DNA of 8,878 nucleotides from Dysgonomonas sp. (lineage in GTDB: Bacteria; Bacteroidota; Bacteroidia; Bacteroidales; Dysgonomonadaceae): the NCBI GenBank assembly GCA_030151105.1, contig JASLEN010000292.1:1-8878 (forward strand). The letters run 5' to 3'. Position 1 is the stretch's first letter, and every line of letters begins with the position of its first letter. The notes beneath the pieces were generated by a model. That model was not told the DNA's origin. It saw only the letters and a program-made list of their open reading frames with translations, and ran no database searches. The position numbers and the translations under genes were made by a program. Positions 5,594 to 8,878 of the stretch are shown here, one piece after another.

Positions 5594-8308
5594 ATGAGTA
5601 AAAGTGCGAAAAAAGGACTAATTATTGCAGGAGCAGTGTTTGGTTTAATTTTAATCATTATGCTCCTTATTCCACTATTCTTTAAAGGCAAGGTGAAAGA
5701 TATGGTAGTGGATATGGCAAATGAAAACCTGAATGCCGAAGTTGTAATAGATGGCTTTGGGCTGAATCTATTTTCTAACTTCCCCAATGCAACCCTAACT
5801 CTAGAGGATGCTTTGATCATAGGCAAGGATGAGTTTGCCGCTGATACTCTTTTGAATGCAAAGTCAGCAAGTGTGACTATTGATCTGTTTAGTTTGTTTG
5901 GTGACAACTACAATGTAAGAAAGATCAGTCTCGATCAAACTTCGGTATATGCAAAAATTGCAGAAAATGGAAAAACAAACTGGGATATTGTAAAGGTAGA
6001 TTCCACTGAGACGGCTACGTCAGAAGTTTCGGATGATGCTCCATTCAATCTAGATTTGAAAAATATTATTATCAAAGATGTAAACATAGTATATGAAGAC
6101 TTTGAGTCAAACATCAAAGCATACATTATGGGATGGAATGGTAATATGAAAGGAGATTTCTCAGCAAGTGAAACTACTTTGAATACTACATCTGTGATAG
6201 ATGAAATAACAATAATGATGGATGGTATTCCATATTTGAGCAAAGTTAAAGGAACTGCTGATGCTACATTGAATGCCAATTTTGATGCTATGAAGTTTAC
6301 ATTTGTAGATAGCAAGTTTGTACTTAATGACTTGGTGACTTCTCTTGATGGTTCATTTGCATTTGTAGGTGAAACAGGTATGGACTTTGACTTGAAAGTA
6401 AAAGCTCCAAATGCCGACTTTAAACAAGTGTTATCCCTTGTACCTGCTATGTACACAGAAGAGTTTAAAGGGCTGAAAGCTGAGGGTGCAGTATCGTTAG
6501 ATGCTTACGTGATGGGTGTGATGGATGAGGAGTCATATCCTGCTTTTGATTTGAGATTGTCAGTAAGCAATGCGATGTTCCAGTATCCTGCATTGCCTAA
6601 GTCTGTAGATAATATTAACCTATTGCTGACAGTGAATGGAAAAGGAGGTTCACTAAGCAATGTGATGGTTCTAGTAGATAGATTTGGTTTCACTCTTGGA
6701 GGAAACCCATTCAAGGGTAGTTTTAGAATGACTCCAGCTGGTACTGATAGTAGTGTCGAGTTTGATGCTGAAGGTAAGCTGAATTTAGGGATGATTAAAG
6801 AAGTTTATCCACTAGAGGCAGGAATGGAGCTTAATGGAATTCTCGATGCAGATTTAAGAGTGGCAACAACGATGTCAGCAATCGAAAAAGAGCTTTATGA
6901 AAGTATTGCTGCAAAAGGACATCTTAAGTTGTCTAATATGGTCTATAAGTCGCCAGACTTTATGGATGTGAAAATAAATTCTGCAGCATTAGAGTTTACT
7001 CCTAAGTATGCGAATCTTGAAAACTTAGACGTTGTGTTTGGTAAGAGCGATATAAAAGCAAGTGGTAGATTGGAGAACTTTATAGGGTATGCTTGGAAGA
7101 ATAGTACTCTGAGAGGAAGCTTGAATATACAATCCAAATTCTTGGATTTGGATGAGTTGATGGGAGATGACGCAACTGAGGCTGCTGCAGAAACAGACGA
7201 GCGCTCTGAGGATGTGGTTATCCCTAAAAATATTGATTTTGCGCTCAGTGCAGGCTTGTCACATATTGTATTCAATAAAATAGATATAACAGCACTATCT
7301 GGAGCTATTACGATCAAGGATGGTATTCTAGCTATGCGCAATGTAGGAGCTTCTGCATTGGGTGGTTTGGCAAATATCAATGGTACGTATGATACCTCAA
7401 ACCCTAATACACCTAAAGTTGATTTTGACTTAGGATTGACTAAGGTATCGTTTGCTCAAACATTTAAGTCGGTAGATGCTATTCAGAAGTTTGCTCCAAT
7501 CTTTGAAGATATGGTTGGGTCGTATTCCATGAATCTAAAATTCAACACAAAACTAGGTGCTACTTCATCTGAAACATTACGTGCTTTGACAGGTTCGGGA
7601 GCATTGAAAACAAGTGATGTGAAATTGGAAAATAACAAAACTCTATCAGCTTTGGGTTCTGCTCTCAAAACTGATAAGTTGAATAATATTTCACCAAAGG
7701 ATTTAAATCTTCCATTTGAAATCAAAGATGGAGAATTGGCAACAGAGCCCTTCCATATAAACTTTGGAGATGGGGGAGAGATGATGCTTGCAGGGGTTAC
7801 CCGCCTAGATCAAACAATAGATTATAAAGGAACAGTAAAACTTCCAAAATCAATGGATAATAAGTTCCTAAATAAAATACCATTGACTATTGGAGGAACA
7901 TTTGCTAGTCCAAAAATAGGTGTAGATATGAAAGCTGCTGCAACTGATGCAATTGGCAATGTTGTAGGAGGTCTTCTTGGAGGTAAAGTCGGAGGAGATG
8001 GTGGCGCTGCAGGTCTATCACCAGAAGATAAGGCTAAGCAAATAGAGAAAATAAGAAGTGAAGCTGACAAAGCAGCAACTAAGTTGGTGGAAACTGCTAA
8101 GACGGAGTCTGATAAGCTAGTCGAAAAAGCAGGGAGCAATCCTATTGCTAAGGCTGCTGCCAAAGGTGGAGCTAAAAAACTAGTTCAAGAAGCTGAAAAA
8201 CAAGCTCAGAGATTGAGAGATGAAGCCGAAGTGAAGATTAAACAATTAGAAGGAGGTGAGGCGACTGATGCTCCTAAGACTGAGGAGAAGGTAGAAGTAA
8301 CAGAATAA
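5594..8308 (+). CDS. AsmA family protein with a long charged C-terminal tail
   Basis: Large envelope protein of the AsmA/TamB-like superfamily, anchored in the inner membrane with the bulk in the periplasm. Relatives form long beta-groove bridges thought to carry phospholipids to the outer membrane, or affect outer-membrane assembly. Of 904 residues, 9-30 are a single membrane anchor after a basic N-terminus. The AsmA N-terminal domain follows, with GFGLNLFSNFPNATLTLEDA (54-73) and KISLDQTSVYAKIAENGKTNWDI (about 114-136). A long series of beta repeats runs to about 640, broken by an acidic linker near 525-541. The AsmA-like C-terminal region (about 645-775) includes ALTGSGALKTSDVKL and FEIKDGELATEPFHINFG. 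A Gly-rich hinge (about 788-805) leads to a Lys/Glu/Ala-rich tail (807-904) of coiled-coil character. The start is the ATG just before the anchor. It stands alone between a divergent gene and its own terminator. Confidence 0.92.
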   Translation: MSKSAKKGLIIAGAVFGLILIIMLLIPLFFKGKVKDMVVDMANENLNAEVVIDGFGLNLFSNFPNATLTLEDALIIGKDEFAADTLLNAKSASVTIDLFSLFGDNYNVRKISLDQTSVYAKIAENGKTNWDIVKVDSTETATSEVSDDAPFNLDLKNIIIKDVNIVYEDFESNIKAYIMGWNGNMKGDFSASETTLNTTSVIDEITIMMDGIPYLSKVKGTADATLNANFDAMKFTFVDSKFVLNDLVTSLDGSFAFVGETGMDFDLKVKAPNADFKQVLSLVPAMYTEEFKGLKAEGAVSLDAYVMGVMDEESYPAFDLRLSVSNAMFQYPALPKSVDNINLLLTVNGKGGSLSNVMVLVDRFGFTLGGNPFKGSFRMTPAGTDSSVEFDAEGKLNLGMIKEVYPLEAGMELNGILDADLRVATTMSAIEKELYESIAAKGHLKLSNMVYKSPDFMDVKINSAALEFTPKYANLENLDVVFGKSDIKASGRLENFIGYAWKNSTLRGSLNIQSKFLDLDELMGDDATEAAAETDERSEDVVIPKNIDFALSAGLSHIVFNKIDITALSGAITIKDGILAMRNVGASALGGLANINGTYDTSNPNTPKVDFDLGLTKVSFAQTFKSVDAIQKFAPIFEDMVGSYSMNLKFNTKLGATSSETLRALTGSGALKTSDVKLENNKTLSALGSALKTDKLNNISPKDLNLPFEIKDGELATEPFHINFGDGGEMMLAGVTRLDQTIDYKGTVKLPKSMDNKFLNKIPLTIGGTFASPKIGVDMKAAATDAIGNVVGGLLGGKVGGDGGAAGLSPEDKAKQIEKIRSEADKAATKLVETAKTESDKLVEKAGSNPIAKAAAKGGAKKLVQEAEKQAQRLRDEAEVKIKQLEGGEATDAPKTEEKVEVTE

Positions 8309-8333
8309 CTTCTTTGTAAATAGATAAATTAAG

Positions 8334-8365
8334 AAAGGATTGTAGGCTCAGGCTTGCAATCCTTT
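8334..8365 (+). terminator. Intrinsic terminator after the AsmA-family gene
   Basis: The hairpin pairs 8334-8347 with 8352-8365 around the loop TCAG. The core GGATTG/CAATCC is extended by wobble and Watson-Crick pairs up to GGC/GCTT, and the right arm ends in six T (8363-8368). It lies 25 bases after the stop. Confidence 0.85.
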
Positions 8366-8460
8366 TTTGCATTCATGAAAACTCTAAAATTAACTATGGG
8401 CTATGTAGCTAATCAAGTCATCTAATGAGATAATTATTTGTTTGTTTTTAAGAACTCCTC

Positions 8461-8492
8461 TTTGCGTCTTACTCAAATAGATTATATCTTTG
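8461..8492 (+). promoter_or_regulatory. Promoter of ribH
   Basis: TTTG (8461-8464) and TATCTTTG (8485-8492) are 20 bases apart, matching both parts of the Bacteroidota vegetative promoter. The -7 box is identical to that of the tRNA-Pro gene. The leader is only about 35 bases, too short for an FMN riboswitch, so control by one here is ruled out unless a second promoter lies upstream. The remaining 8369-8460 stretch shows no gene. Confidence 0.7.
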
Positions 8493-8534
8493 TTCGAGAG
8501 TTTTTTAAGAATATTATAATATAAAAAGAATAAA

Positions 8535-8878
8535 ATGGCAACAGCATATCATAACCTTTCATCGTATGATGCAACTAAAGTTCCTAATGGAGCAGATATG
8601 AGAATTGGGATTGTAGTTTCGGAGTGGAATGAAGAGATAACAGGTGCAATGTTAGATGGTGCTTGTAAAACGCTTCTGAAACATGGAGTAAAACAAGAAA
8701 ATATTTTAGTTGATTATGTTCCTGGAAGCTTTGAGTTAGTTTTTGGGACAAAGCATATGGTGGAAAATCAAGAAATTGACGCTGTAATTGCAATCGGTTG
8801 CGTAATTAGAGGAGAAACTCCACATTTCGACTATGTTTGCCAAGGGGTGACACAAGGTATCGCAGATATGAATATTAG
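8535..8878 (+). CDS. ribH: 6,7-dimethyl-8-ribityllumazine synthase, N-terminal part (cut by window end)
   Basis: Penultimate enzyme of riboflavin synthesis: it condenses 5-amino-6-ribitylaminouracil with 3,4-dihydroxy-2-butanone 4-phosphate to give lumazine, in the cytoplasm, usually as a pentamer or 60-mer shell. The 114 codons present carry the family motifs. IGIVVSEWNEEIT (24-36) has the aromatic Trp31 that stacks on the pyrimidine. PGSFEL (63-68) is the ribityl-binding turn. IGCVIRGETPHFDYVC (87-102) contains the phosphate-binding and catalytic region with His97. The full protein is normally about 155-165 residues, so roughly a quarter is missing beyond the window. An N-terminal extension of about 20 residues before the first strand is normal in Bacteroidota. 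The start is the first ATG after the promoter. No other rib gene is in the window; the gene upstream (AsmA) is closed by a terminator. Confidence 0.96.
   Translation, partial: MATAYHNLSSYDATKVPNGADMRIGIVVSEWNEEITGAMLDGACKTLLKHGVKQENILVDYVPGSFELVFGTKHMVENQEIDAVIAIGCVIRGETPHFDYVCQGVTQGIADMNI

Noticed and set aside
5935..8163. Minus-strand open frames within the AsmA gene
   Set aside because: Antisense shadows of one continuous 904-codon gene with clear AsmA family features.
8369..8534. FMN riboswitch before ribH
   Set aside because: The promoter leaves a leader of only about 35 bases, and no conserved FMN aptamer segments are visible.

Overview
The window is a stretch of ordinary chromosome from a low-G+C member of the Bacteroidota, most likely Bacteroidales. 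The evidence is the protein families (DUF3332, DUF5020, a XerD whose end reads HHPRN, an AsmA protein with a long charged tail), the lack of clear Shine-Dalgarno sequences before the starts, and upstream elements matching the Bacteroidota promoter consensus (TTTG, then TAnnTTTG). No mobile element, CRISPR array, defence island or biosynthetic cluster is visible. The species cannot be named from this sequence.

Layout. Bases 1-503 hold the C-terminal part of a XerD-type tyrosine recombinase, cut by the window edge and interrupted by an apparent one-base frameshift near base 60. Two lipoprotein genes follow on the plus strand (538-1089, DUF3332; 1185-1913, uncharacterised), each closed by a clear hairpin terminator. 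On the minus strand, 4153-3425 encodes a DUF5020 outer-membrane beta-barrel (probably Tsx-like) and 3303-1990 encodes an AzgA/PbuG-type purine permease. Together they suggest a two-membrane nucleoside/nucleobase uptake route. A non-coding stretch leads to a plus-strand tRNA-Pro(UGG) at 4450-4524 with a good promoter and its own terminator. A perfect 21-bp hairpin then separates it from a minus-strand gene for an unrecognised exported protein (5299-4667). The plus-strand gene at 5594-8308 encodes a 904-residue AsmA-family protein and ends at a hairpin terminator. The window closes with the first 114 codons of ribH (lumazine synthase), which has the best-formed protein-gene promoter here.

Most units look independently transcribed, because almost every gene end carries an intrinsic terminator. 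The likely exceptions are xerD/DUF3332 (34 bp apart) and DUF5020/permease (121 bp apart, same strand, no terminator seen between). Nothing here looks like a new multi-gene system. The points most worth checking are the xerD frameshift, the DUF5020-purine permease pair, the unassigned lipoprotein and exported protein, and a possible 58-codon small gene or gene remnant at 4175-4351.
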